This document shows positions 22,696 to 32,267 of a stretch of 64,000 bases of DNA, piece after piece. Origin of the DNA: Fragilaria radians. Its lineage: Eukaryota > Bacillariophyta > Fragilariophyceae > Fragilariales > Fragilariaceae. The number at the start of each line of letters is the position of its first letter. Position 1 is the stretch's first letter. Under the pieces are notes generated by a model, which saw nothing but the letters and a program-made list of their open reading frames with translations, searched no databases and had not been told where the DNA came from. The stretch spans positions 1-64,000 of the forward strand of contig CAAAJI010000009.1 of assembly GCA_900642245.1 (NCBI GenBank). The letters run 5' to 3'. The translations under genes and the position numbers were made by a program.

Positions 22696-22981
22696 TGTTG
22701 GATAAGTAAGATCAATCAATCACGAATACGATTACATTTTGAAATTACATTTACGATTACATTTAAAAATTGAGTACCGAATTTAATCACGAACAAGACC
22801 TACAATCACGAACGAGACTCGGAATCACAAATAGAGCAAACGAAGCAAAACAGAACAATAGGTTCACTCTTTTAAAATTATTTTAGGATCAACGTAAAAG
22901 AAAATCTATCTTCTGAAAGCCTATTTAAACTCTGACACTACCTAAAGGGTTGTAGAAGGAATTGCGAGTTTAATTTCAACA
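22696..22981 (+). repeat. 5' LTR of the young copia element
   Basis: 286 bp, TGTTGGATAAG to TTTCAACA, with 5-bp terminal inverted repeats TGTTG/CAACA. It contains three short CGATTACATTT-type repeats near 22,730-22,765, several ATCACGAA units and the initiator-like motif at 22,864-22,870. Confidence 0.93.
22864..22870 (+). promoter_or_regulatory. Initiator-like motif TCACTCT, predicted start of the element RNA
   Basis: TCACTCT matches the YCAYTYY initiator known from stramenopile promoters, with A22866 as +1. No TATA box is evident 25-35 bp upstream. The A at +1 is also the first base of the 16-nt stretch complementary to the LTR/leader junction, which independently supports this start. It would make R begin at 22,866 (28,168 in the 3' LTR). 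Confidence 0.5.
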
Positions 22982-22996
22982 TAATTTTAAAAGAGT
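22866..22996 (+). promoter_or_regulatory. Putative self-primer and primer-binding site
   Basis: ACTCTTTTAAAATTAT (22,866-22,881) is the exact reverse complement of ATAATTTTAAAAGAGT (22,981-22,996). The second copy begins at the last base of the 5' LTR, the expected place of a primer-binding site. If transcription starts at A22866, the RNA 5' end can fold onto it across a loop of about 99 nt, as in Tf1 self-priming, where the 5' end of the mRNA is cleaved to give the primer. The TTTTAAAA core is itself palindromic, which lowers the significance somewhat; the flanking 4+4 bases on both sides also match. Confidence 0.55.
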
Positions 22997-23103
22997 CCGG
23001 TGAGGTTAATCTATCTAGCAATTTTCCAAAGTAAAAGCACTGTGAAAGAAGAGATTAAGTTTCAATTCAATTGAAGACTGAAAAGAAAATTGACAGTTCA
23101 GCC

Positions 23104-24101
23104 ATGACAACAAGAGTAGGTCAAGCACCCAAAAAGGTATTCAAGGGATTAGGAAAACCAAAGACTCATGGTGGGACAAACAGACAAGACATAAAGAAGG
23201 TTTAAATGATTATAACTACTATCTTGGATCAGCAAGGAAGGCTTCTGATTATGAAATGACTAGAGAGTACATTATTAATTATATTAAAAAAACATTTGAC
23301 TATGGAAGTGACATTTCCCAATCACTCAAGGAACTTCAAGATGTGGATACAAGTTTATGGAAACCAACACTACAGCAAAGTGATGACAGTGATGATCCAA
23401 TTAAGACTTCAACAGTGAACAAACAACATGAGATGGAATTTCAAGCAGATTATGATGCTTATCGAAAGAAACTTCTAGCATATGAAAATAACAAAACAAA
23501 GGCATATGCATTGCTATGGGAGAGATGCACCAAGGCAATGAAAAACAAAATTGAGTCAAGAACAAACTTTGAATCAAAAGTGGAAAATAATCCTATTGAA
23601 CTCTTAAAAGCAATCAAAGAACATGCCCTCAACTACCAGGAACATCGATATGACATGTCAATCATACTTGATGCATATATTACACTATTAGGAACTAAGC
23701 AGAAGGAAGATGAGAGTCTCCAAGACTATACCAAAAGATTTCGAGTTGCTAAGGATGTGTTTGAGTCCCACATGGGTGGACCAATGATTATAACTAAGGT
23801 AGTAGAAGCAATGCAGGGCTACAATGAAACAGACAGTAAGAATCAGGAAAAGTATAGAAATGAAGCTTATCAGAGATTTACTGCATTCCTTTATTTAAAC
23901 AATGCAGACAAGTCTAAGTATGGCACAATTCTAACAGGTCTTCACACACAGCAATCACTGAATAATGACCAATATCCAAGGACAATAACTGATGCTAACA
24001 ATGTCTTAAGTAATCATCGTTTTGACAATATAAAATCCAATAAACCAAGACACAAGGATGGAGATAAAAACCAGGATGAGCAAAAAAAAATCCAAGCCTA
24101 A
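23104..24101 (+). CDS. Gag of the young copia element (frameshifted)
   Basis: ATG at 23,104 opens a frame (MTTRVGQAPKK...) that stops at about 23,205. The rest of gag, from WWDKQTRHKEGLNDYNYYLG to the TAA at 24,101, lies in another frame, so there is one frame change near 23,160-23,170. The longest single frame from an ATG is 23,256-24,101 (281 residues): TREYIINYIKKTFDYG, AYALLWERCTKAMKNKIE, LKAIKEHALNYQEHRYDMS, HMGGPMIITKVVEAMQG. It is helical and charged, as expected for a copia capsid. The end of this frame is a run of nine A (about 24,082-24,090); reading it as eight A leads into the zinc-knuckle frame. Related decayed gag: 45,640-46,260. Confidence 0.8.
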
Positions 24102-24420
24102 GGATGAGCAGGAAATTACACTCTCATTTGCTCAACTTGAAGGAAAATGCTACTGTTGTGGCAAATTAGGACATAAATCACCACAATGTCGTTATAACAA
24201 GCGCCCTCGAAGTGAATGGGCCATACAAAAAGCAGAACAGAGTCACTTACAGTCCTCTGAGAAAACAAATACTGAAATTGTGCCAGAAATAAGTGAAAAC
24301 ACTACAACAAGTACAGGATGGGCAGGTACGCATATTCAATTCTATCAAGCGCTATGCGCAATTGGATCCTTTTGGACAACCAGTCTAGTACAACAATATT
24401 TTGTAATTCAGATATGGTGA
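24058..24420 (+). CDS. Zinc-knuckle segment of Gag, separate frame
   Basis: This frame carries CYCCGKLGHKSPQC, a perfect C-x2-C-x4-H-x4-C nucleocapsid knuckle (about 24,151-24,192), followed by a Ser/Thr/Glu-rich stretch up to the protease. It is +1 relative to both gag and pol, which share a frame. Two compensating shifts are therefore needed: one at the A9 run before the knuckle and one near 24,305-24,320 before the protease. The 5' half of the frame upstream of the A run is a shadow of gag. Confidence 0.7.
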   Translation: MEIKTRMSKKKSKPKDEQEITLSFAQLEGKCYCCGKLGHKSPQCRYNKRPRSEWAIQKAEQSHLQSSEKTNTEIVPEISENTTTSTGWAGTHIQFYQALCAIGSFWTTSLVQQYFVIQIW

Positions 24421-27400
24421 ACAATATTCGTAACACAGATGAGACTCTTTCCTTGACAACAAATGCAGGGGTTCTTACAACAAACAAAAAGGCAGATTTG
24501 CCTGGTTGGGGAGAAGTATGGTTTAGTGCAGATGCAGTAACAAACATTTTTAGCATGGCACACATGGTTGACCGTCATACAGTCACATATGATGCTAAAA
24601 AGGAAGATGCATTTATTGTACACTTACCTCATAAACAAGTTAAGTTCTGTTGCAACCCAGATGGGCTTTATATTTTTAAGCCACCTCAGCATAAAAGACA
24701 AGAACCTGATAACAAAGTCCAAGCACAATTCATAACTACTGTTGCAGAAAATAGAGGATTTTATACTCTACGTCAATTTGAACAAGCTAAACGTGCCCGT
24801 GAATTGTTTCACTCTTTAGGCCACCCATCTGTTTCAGACATGAAAGCAATTATTCGTATGAATGCCATTAAGAACAATCCAGTTACTACCAAAGATATTG
24901 AAATGGCTGAAAAGATATTTGGTCCAGACATATCAAGCTTAAAAGGAAAAACCACTAGACAAAAGCCAATTCCAGTAATTGAAGACTATATTGAAATCCC
25001 CAAAGAACTCATTGCTACACAATATGCTGTCACACTTTGCATTGATGGTATGAAAGTTAACGGCATCCCATTTCTTACAACCATATCTAAGAATCTACAA
25101 TATCGAACTGCACATTGGGTTAAAAGCCAAACTCAGGAAGTATATGCCAAATGTTTGAGTGAAGTTATTCAACTGTATAATCTTGGAGGACTCAAAATAA
25201 CCAATATTCGATGTGATAATGAGTTTAGAACTTTAATGGATCCAATGGCTGCTTCTTTTCAAATCAAAATGAACTATTCCAATCCACAAGAACATGTGCC
25301 GGAAGCGGAGCGAAACAACCGTGTCATTAAAGAACGTGTAAGAGCTACATATCATCGACTACCCTATAACCGTCTACCAAAAATCATGGTAAAAGTCCTT
25401 GTCACTGAATCTGCCAGAAAATTAAATTTTTTCCCCTCAAAGCATGGTGTATCTTCATACTATAGTCCACACATGATTTTACATCAGCGCAATCTTGACT
25501 ATTTGAAACACTGTCAATATGCTTTTGGGACATTTGTTCAAGCACATGATGAGCCCAATCCATCTAACACCACTGCTCCAAGAACACTGGATTGTATTTA
25601 TTTGCATCACAACAATAATGAACAAGGAGGACATGACTTATTTCACATACAAACAAACAGAATCATAACCAGACGCCAAGTAACATCTGTTCCCCTCACT
25701 ACAGCAGTAATTCAACAAATTGAAGGAATTGCTGACTTGGATGGCATGCCTTTTGGCCTCAAGATTACCAACCAAATCAACCATACACTCTATGATAGTG
25801 ATTGGATTGAAGGAGTGGATTACCATAATAACCATGAAATAAGTACTGAAGCAGAATACACAGATGATTCAGAAGAGGATGACATCGAAAATATCCTTGA
25901 CAATGATGAAATGGATCCAAATGAAATTGGTTCACAGGCAGATGCTTTTGAATATCAAATTGGTGAAAACAACAACTATGGAACAGAAATTGAAGAAGTC
26001 CTTGATTCAGATGATGAAGACAATACTTCTTACACACCAGCTGAAGATAATGAAGTAGAAGATAGAACGATTGATGAAACCAATCCAAACACTATACAAC
26101 AACAGGTAACCACAAGCAATAGCAATACTTTCCATGTGACACGATCTGGAAGAATTTCAAAGCCTCGTGATATTCTGACACTGCATCAGTGTCATCTTTC
26201 TAATTATGCCCTTGAAGAAGTACCATACTCCCTTGAAACAGCACGTGTTATTGCAACAACTATCTGTCACTTGAATGTCACTTTGGGAAGCCTCACTCAT
26301 GAGCAAGCATACCAATATGTACAGTCTTACAGTTTGCGCAAAGGTCTCCAACACTTTGGGGAAAATGGAAAAAATGCTGCCATTAGTGAGATGAAGCAGC
26401 TACATGACAGAGCTGTCTTTGAACCAATTCATATCAATGAAATGACACAAGTTGAGAAAAGACGTGCTATGGAGAGTCTAATATTTCTTGTTGAGAAGCG
26501 AGATGGGAGGATCAAAGCACGCACCTGTGCCAATGGCAGTACTCAGCGTCCTTATACTGAGAGAGATGAAGCAGCAAGTCCAACAGCAATAACAGAGTCA
26601 ATTCTAATAACTGCAACAATTGATGCTAAGCTGAATCGAGATGTGATGACAGCTGACATACCTAATGCATTTGTTCAAACAGATGTTGACCCAAGGCATC
26701 ACACAAAGGGTGAGCGAATCATTATGAAGATACGTGGAACACTTGTTGATATGTTAATTGAGATTGCTCCTGAGGTATATATTGACTTTGTTGTCTATGA
26801 AGGAAACATCAAAACTTTGTACGTCAAAATGCTAAAGGCTATTTATGGAATGATGCAATCATCATTACTTTATTACAAAAAGTTTAGAAAAGACATTGAG
26901 TCTATTGGATTCATTATTAATCCATATGATCCTTGTGTAGCTAACAGAATTGTTAATGGTACACAGCAAACCGTGTGTTGGCATGTTGATGACTTGAAAT
27001 CAAGTCATATTGACAGTCAAGTTAATGACAAATTCCTAAAATGGCTTGAGGAAAAATATGCATCAGATAAAATAGGAAAAGTAAAAGCTGTTCGCGGGAA
27101 AAGACATGATTATCTTGCAATGATTCTTGATTTTTCTTCTCCTGGAATGCTTAAGGTAGATATGACACCCTATGTTAAGTCTATGATTGAAGATTTCCCA
27201 GAAGAATTAAGTGGTAAAACCAAAACACCATGGAGTGAGAAGCTATTTCAGGTAAACACTATGGCCAAAAAGCTAGGAAGTGAAAGAGCAAAGATTTTTC
27301 ATACATTTGTTATGAAAGGCATGTTTCTCTGTAAGCGCGGTCGTCAAGACATCCAACCAGCAGTAGCCTTTTTGGCAACAAGAGTAACTGAACCCAATGA

Positions 27401-28007
27401 AGGGGATTGGAAGAAATTGGTAAAAATGATGAACTTTCTCAAAGCAACAAAAGATGATGTTGCAACCATGAGTGCTGATTCCTCTACCACAATAAAATGG
27501 CATGTTGATGCATCCTTTGCAGTACATAAGGATTTTAGAAGCCACACAGGAGCTACGCTGTCTTTAGGGATGGGTACAATTTGTTCAATCTCCACAAAAC
27601 AAAAGATTAACACACGTAGTTCTACTGAAGCAGAATTAGTGAGTGTGGATGATGTAGTGTCAAAAAATTTATGGACAAAATTGTTCATTGAAGCTCAAGG
27701 TATCACAATTAATACAACTATTATATACAGAGACAATCTAAGTTCTATGAAACTTGAAATAAATGGTAAAGAAAGTTCAGGGAAGCGAACACGACATTTC
27801 AACATCAAATATTTCTATATCACTGATCTTATCAAGAATAATGATATTCAAATAAGATACTGTCCAACTCAGGATATGGTTGCTGATTACATGACAAAGC
27901 CCTTGGTTGGAGCCAAGTTTGATGAGTTTCGTAACAAGATTATGAACTTAACAAGTCCTTTGATACAAAATACAAACCTGGTTGGCCAGAAGGAGTGTGT
28001 TGGATAA
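24318..28007 (+). CDS. Pol polyprotein (protease, integrase, RT, RNase H) of the young copia element
   Basis: Single frame of 1,229 codons. Protease: LLDNQSSTTIFCN (D-N-Q-S active site, about residue 20). GAG-pre-integrase: RARELFHSLGHPSVSDMKA (about 160-180), then the diatom-type IFGPDISSLKGKTTRQK. Integrase core: Asp in LCIDGMKVNG (about 242), Asp in IRCDNEF (about 299), Glu in PEAERNNRVIKE (about 330). An acidic spacer of about 200 residues (540-640) precedes RT. RT: FLVEKRDGRIKARTCANGST, TADIPNAFVQTDV and the catalytic CWHVDDLK (about 889; HVDD where YVDD is usual). RNase H: WHVDASFAVHKDFRSHTGA (about 1063) and STEAELVSVDDVVSKNL. All catalytic motifs are present, so activity is plausible. 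The ATG is inside the overlap with the knuckle frame; expression presumably depends on frameshifting or the shifts are errors. Confidence 0.92.
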   Translation: MGRYAYSILSSAMRNWILLDNQSSTTIFCNSDMVNNIRNTDETLSLTTNAGVLTTNKKADLPGWGEVWFSADAVTNIFSMAHMVDRHTVTYDAKKEDAFIVHLPHKQVKFCCNPDGLYIFKPPQHKRQEPDNKVQAQFITTVAENRGFYTLRQFEQAKRARELFHSLGHPSVSDMKAIIRMNAIKNNPVTTKDIEMAEKIFGPDISSLKGKTTRQKPIPVIEDYIEIPKELIATQYAVTLCIDGMKVNGIPFLTTISKNLQYRTAHWVKSQTQEVYAKCLSEVIQLYNLGGLKITNIRCDNEFRTLMDPMAASFQIKMNYSNPQEHVPEAERNNRVIKERVRATYHRLPYNRLPKIMVKVLVTESARKLNFFPSKHGVSSYYSPHMILHQRNLDYLKHCQYAFGTFVQAHDEPNPSNTTAPRTLDCIYLHHNNNEQGGHDLFHIQTNRIITRRQVTSVPLTTAVIQQIEGIADLDGMPFGLKITNQINHTLYDSDWIEGVDYHNNHEISTEAEYTDDSEEDDIENILDNDEMDPNEIGSQADAFEYQIGENNNYGTEIEEVLDSDDEDNTSYTPAEDNEVEDRTIDETNPNTIQQQVTTSNSNTFHVTRSGRISKPRDILTLHQCHLSNYALEEVPYSLETARVIATTICHLNVTLGSLTHEQAYQYVQSYSLRKGLQHFGENGKNAAISEMKQLHDRAVFEPIHINEMTQVEKRRAMESLIFLVEKRDGRIKARTCANGSTQRPYTERDEAASPTAITESILITATIDAKLNRDVMTADIPNAFVQTDVDPRHHTKGERIIMKIRGTLVDMLIEIAPEVYIDFVVYEGNIKTLYVKMLKAIYGMMQSSLLYYKKFRKDIESIGFIINPYDPCVANRIVNGTQQTVCWHVDDLKSSHIDSQVNDKFLKWLEEKYASDKIGKVKAVRGKRHDYLAMILDFSSPGMLKVDMTPYVKSMIEDFPEELSGKTKTPWSEKLFQVNTMAKKLGSERAKIFHTFVMKGMFLCKRGRQDIQPAVAFLATRVTEPNEGDWKKLVKMMNFLKATKDDVATMSADSSTTIKWHVDASFAVHKDFRSHTGATLSLGMGTICSISTKQKINTRSSTEAELVSVDDVVSKNLWTKLFIEAQGITINTTIIYRDNLSSMKLEINGKESSGKRTRHFNIKYFYITDLIKNNDIQIRYCPTQDMVADYMTKPLVGAKFDEFRNKIMNLTSPLIQNTNLVGQKECVG

Positions 28008-28283
28008 GTAAGATCAATCAATCACGAATACGATTACATTTTGAAATTACATTTACGATTACATTTAAAAATTGAGTACCGAATTTAATCACGAACAAGA
28101 CCTACAATCACGAACGAGACTCGGAATCACGAATAAAGCAAACGAAGCAAAACAGAACAATAGGTTCACTCTTTTAAAATTATTTTAGGATCAACGTAAA
28201 AGAAAATCTATCTTCTGAAAGCCTATTTAAACTCTGACACTACCTAAAGGGTTGTAGAAGGAATTGCGAGTTTAATTTCAACA
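27998..28283 (+). repeat. 3' LTR of the young copia element
   Basis: 286 bp, differing from the 5' LTR at two sites. It is preceded by AGAAGGAGTG, a short purine-rich tract that could serve as the plus-strand primer. Followed by the second ATAAA. Confidence 0.93.
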
Positions 28284-29730
28284 ATAAAGAAGAGATGTAG
28301 TTTGGACGTCGATGTGTCAAGAGTAACTGGGTGGTCAAGCAAAATGGAGTTTTCGAGCTCGATTGGTTGCCTGTGGATACAGCTGCGTACCTGGGGTCGA
28401 TTTTAGTGACAGTTTCGCTCCCGTTGTGAATGATGTATCTCCTAAAAGTATTGTTAATTGCAAAGATTTTGTAGAAATTGAAGGTCAAGATCATTGATGT
28501 TGAGGCAGTCTTCCTGCATGGAGACTTAAAGGAAGAGATCTTTATAGAAATTCCACCTGGGATGGAGGCATCAAAGGATGAATGCTTACTTTTGAAGAAG
28601 ACAATCTATGGATTGGTGCAAAGTGCCGGCAATTCTATGTAAAACTTGTTGAAGCTCGGAAAGACTATGGTTTTTATGGTAGTCCAGTTGACTCTGTATA
28701 TCGATAAAGAACTTATGAAGTGGAATTTTATTGGTGGCTATCTATGTGATGATTGTCTCACCATTGGAACAGATGCAGCAATTGACGAGGTTATCAAGTC
28801 AATGAAAGATTACGGATTTGGATTGGAGGTGGAGAACAAGTTAACAGGCTGCCTACACTGCAAATTTTCTAAGACATTGATCAAGGTAAAGCCTGTATCA
28901 TGTCACCTCATTTAATTTGACATTTGAGGGAAAGTTTTGGAGAAGCCGTTCAAAATTAAAGTACTATTCTACCCAAGGAACTCCAAAATTCAAAATTGTG
29001 ATACCAAATGAAGAGATTGAAGGAGTTGATGAGATGATGCAGTCAAGATACATGTCTGGTGTGGGGATGATTCTATATCTAATTAAACATTCTTGTCAAA
29101 TACAGGTCTGGTGTGGCGATGCTTCTATATTTGATTAAAAATTCTCTTCCAGGTATTGCAAATAATTTGAGAGCGTTGTCAAAGTGTTTGGACAGCGCAA
29201 CAATACTGAATCGTATTGTTTGAAGATTGAACCAAAGACAAGTGAAGAGGATTGGGTTTTTTGTCATCTACAGTGACAGTGATTCGGCTGGTGATTCGGA
29301 AAATCAAATCAGTAGTACAAGATTTATTATCTTTTTATTGGGTGTACCTGTTTGATGGAGACCAAAGGGGCAAAGGAGTAACTTCTAATAGTGAGGTTGA
29401 ATATGTAGCAATGTCAGAGGCAGTAAAGGAGATCAGATTTGCAAATTATCTTCTTGAAGCTTGAGTATTGTAGTAAAACTACCAATACTTGTGAGCATTA
29501 ATAACATTGGAGCAATTTTAATGGTAAAAAATGCATCTTCAGGAGTTCGCACTAGGCATATTGACACGCGGTATCATTTTATTCAAGAGCACATTGAGGA
29601 CGGTTTCATCCAGTTAGTATCTGCTAGGGAAAGTGAAAATAATGCGGATGAATTTGCTAAGACTGTGAAAAAAGAAACCTATGAGATAGCCCGGAGTCAA
29701 GAATCGCAACTGTCTTTAATTTTAATCTGA
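28284..29730 (+). mobile_element. Old Ty1/copia element, block A-prime, right part
   Basis: Resumes the interrupted RT (GAAGAGATGTAGTTTGGACG is the continuation of 22,690). RT: VPGVDFSDSFAPVVNDVSP, FLHGDLKEEIFIEIPPGME, KTIYGLVQSA, AIDEVIKSMKDYGFGLEVEN. The last is complete here but deleted in block A. RNase H frames 29,252-29,464 and 29,461-29,730 (SEAVKEIRFANYLLEA; SSGVRTRHIDTRYHF; FAKTVKKETYE). Several stops; inactive. Confidence 0.75.
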
Positions 29731-30065
29731 ATCACATTTTACGTGACGAGGACTTTACAAAAGACTCCACAAAGAATCCGAATAGGACTAAAATTCATCA
29801 TCGCACAACAGATCAACTGGACAACAGTCAGACTGACGTGCTGACAACAATTTGCCCAAATGAAGCAGCACCTCACGTTTAAACAAGTTAAATACCTCTT
29901 TACACTTAAATTGTAATGGCTAAAATAAGCTAATTAAACTATCGCTAAAATATAGAAGTTTTCCTGACTGTTCTTGCATACATGATTGCCAATAATCTCA
30001 ATTTAACTAAACTCAAACCGAATCCTTATTCGGACTAAGAATTTATGAGATATACTCCAATAAAC

Positions 30066-30251
30066 ATTGGGGGGGAATATGTCAACGATTGTCCTAAAGG
30101 TTGGCTACATCTAAATCAAATTCCTTAATTAGACTGAAGATCCAAATGCATTATATATTAGTTTCATATTGCATTTGTTGACATTAAATAATTTATTCGT
30201 TATACCACTTCAATTCAAAGCATCTTTTCGAACACTCATACGTCTCTGACT
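30066..30251 (+). repeat. Polypurine tract and probable 3' LTR of the old copia element, block A-prime
   Basis: ATTGGGGGGGAATA then TGTCAACG at 30,080. It is the counterpart of 20,418-20,604, with seven G instead of six. Confidence 0.4.
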
Positions 30252-30667
30252 TTAAAAAAAGCAAGTTACACCTTTAGTGGATAACAAACAATTCTAAGTT
30301 AATGGCTTTCACCTAATGATCCCCAAAGTAGAATCTCGTGTGATGTAGGTCCATCTTATAAATGAGGGGGACAAATTCATGACTCCCAAATTTATCTCTT
30401 GCTTTGATAAGCTATATAAGTTTAAATCTCATTATTCTAGAACAAGATCTCAGGAATGTTTGTATTAGAAATAGATCTAAGTCAAAAGAGCAAATGCACT
30501 TAAGTGTGCAGGATTCTTTTGCTTCCTATAGATGACACATAAAGTTGTTATATGCAAAGGGCAATTATCGTGAAGAAGAAAGCAAACATTGAATTTATTC
30601 AAAAGTAACATTTAACTAGTGACACATGCATTGCATAACATTTTATAGACCTACAGAACAAAACCAC

Positions 30668-32267
30668 TCAAATACATTTATCAATCGTTTCTCCTGCCAT
30701 CCTGGCTGCCATTTCTGCAAAAAAGCTGGCTTTAGCTTCCGCACTCTTATACCCCAAGGCCACAGAAACTCGTTTTTCTACTGCAGCTGTTTCTGCAGGA
30801 TCAAACGTATACGGTGTCAATGCTGGACATTGATCTGGTAATTTATCCATTTCAAAGGATTTTGGAAGGAGAGAAAAGGCAGGTCGGGGAGAATCTGGAA
30901 ATGCAACTCCTTCTCCTGCTTCCATAAATCTTACTCCATCAATTTCCACCAAAACCAAGCGGTCTTCGCAGTCTTTATTCAATAGCTCTAATGCAAGCAT
31001 GATGGCACATGGATCAAACTGAGGAGTTGACTGAGTTTCGGGATCGTACCCCATCGCCTCTAGATGGACAAGAACGTCAGGGTTTGCTCTTCCGGCAGCG
31101 GACCATTCTTTGTAGAAGTCCAAAGTAACAGCAGCTCCCTCATTGGAACCTGAATTTGCAGCGTCAACAAATTTCACGTAGTCGTCACCAGATATTATGT
31201 CTGCCACTTCCACTGGTACGTAGTATATATTTTTAAACGGAGAAACAGAATTGTCAAGAATGAAGTTGGCCGCATGAGGATCATATCCAATATTAGTTTC
31301 ATCGGTAGGTGCCATCACGTTAGGGTACGGCTCAAAGCCGGAGCACCAATTTCCCCCCATAATAACGACAGTCTCAATTTTCTTGGCTGCTTCGGGAAAT
31401 CGTTCAATTAGAGCTTTTGCGCTTGATTGCCCTCCCACAATAATATACCACCAATCATCTCGCTTGGATTCCATGATCATGTTTGCCGCTTCCAGTACCC
31501 CGTCTTTATCATATGGGAGGTCTACATCTTCGCATTTTGACTTGAGAGTGAATCCCACAAAACCGGGGATAGCACCAACTGATCCACGCTCAGAATATGG
31601 AGGTAAGACCTGACCAGAACCCACAGGAATACTTGAAAAGCCTGCCAAATCCAAATGTTTCGCCACACACTTTGACGACAAATCTGCATCCTCCGAAGTT
31701 GCGATAATGTACTTCAAGTCCAAGAGATCAGCTGAGTTCAAAATCAATCCGAGTGCAAACACATCATCGATGAAGGGCCCATAGTCTGTGTCGTAGAGAA
31801 CAGGAGTCTTCTTTTTTTGTTTTTTAGGATCTGTCAAATTGTATCAAATTTGATGTAAGGTATGATTCTAGATAACTATAGATATATAATTATCCTCACC
31901 TTTCTTCTTCTCCCTTTTCTCTTTCTGCCCCATCATCTCCTTTTTCTCTCTCTGTCCCTTTGTTTCCTTTTTCCCTTGCTGTCCCTTTGTTTCCTTTTTC
32001 TCTTTCTGTCCCTTGATCTCCTTCTTTTTCTTCTCTTTATCCTGAGAAGGGTTCGAGGCAAATTTTCCTTTTTTCTCTGCTCTTCGTACGAAATTCTCTT
32101 CTGTTGTTTCAACTCCACCCCTTAGCTTAAATAGTTTCGTCACAATTAGAGCAAATTGATATTAGGGAGGAAAAATAATGCATATAAGCGTCTATTCCTA
32201 CCTTATAAGCGTGGCTGGATATCGAAAGAGCGAAAAGGAAATAAGTTGTTAAAACCCAAGTCATCAT
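30668..32267 (-). CDS. Secreted nucleoside-hydrolase-like protein, copy 3
   Basis: Predicted exons 32267-32202 (signal peptide MMTWVLTTYFLFALSISSHA-YK), 32125-31900 and 31830-30668, all GT-AG with consistent phases; 484 residues. Exon 2 encodes a strongly basic linker with four 9-residue repeats of the type KGQKEKKET; it is 30 residues longer than in copy 1. Exon 3 is the nucleoside hydrolase domain: D111-T-D113 and D119-D120 in DTDYGPFIDD, IVGGQSSAKALIE, ETNIGYDPHAA and F369-DPCA, where the family usually has His before Asp. The catalytic domain is highly similar to copy 1. The substrate is unknown; nucleoside salvage outside the plasma membrane or in an endomembrane compartment is an inference from the signal peptide. 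An alternative is a non-catalytic nucleoside-binding protein. Confidence 0.82.
31907..32014 (-). repeat. Four 27-bp coding repeats (Lys-rich linker)
   Basis: Units KGQKEKKET, KGQQGKKET, KGQREKKEM, MGQKEKREK. In copy 1 the same linker is a plain AAG run, so the linker evolves by repeat expansion. Confidence 0.75.

Larger units (their letters stand above)
22691..28288 (+). mobile_element. Young, nearly intact Ty1/copia LTR retrotransposon, nested
   Basis: Element body 22,696-28,283 (5,588 bp) with 286-bp LTRs starting TGTTG and ending CAACA. It is flanked by the 5-bp target duplication ATAAA (22,691-22,695 and 28,284-28,288); the empty site at 18,499-18,503 has a single ATAAA. The two LTRs differ at two positions by eye (CACAAATAGAG versus CACGAATAAAG), so the insertion is recent. 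Order gag, zinc knuckle, protease, integrase, RT, RNase H is copia-type. Pol is one uninterrupted 1,229-codon frame; the gag part has three frame changes. The pol stop lies 10 bp inside the 3' LTR. The region abutting the 5' LTR pairs with the predicted RNA 5' end (22,866-22,881). Confidence 0.93.
17672..31840. repeat. Large direct duplication (17,672-21,178 versus 21,199-31,840)
   Basis: The order old copia element, LTR, hydrolase 3' flank, hydrolase gene occurs twice. The copies differ by scattered substitutions, a few indels and the nested 5.6-kb copia insertion present only in the right copy. The right copy restarts exactly after the 20-N gap. Both a recent tandem duplication and two scaffolded haplotypes fit. 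Confidence 0.85.

Noticed and set aside
31907..32014. CRISPR-like array
   Set aside because: The repeats are contiguous, without spacers, and are coding in frame within a eukaryotic gene.
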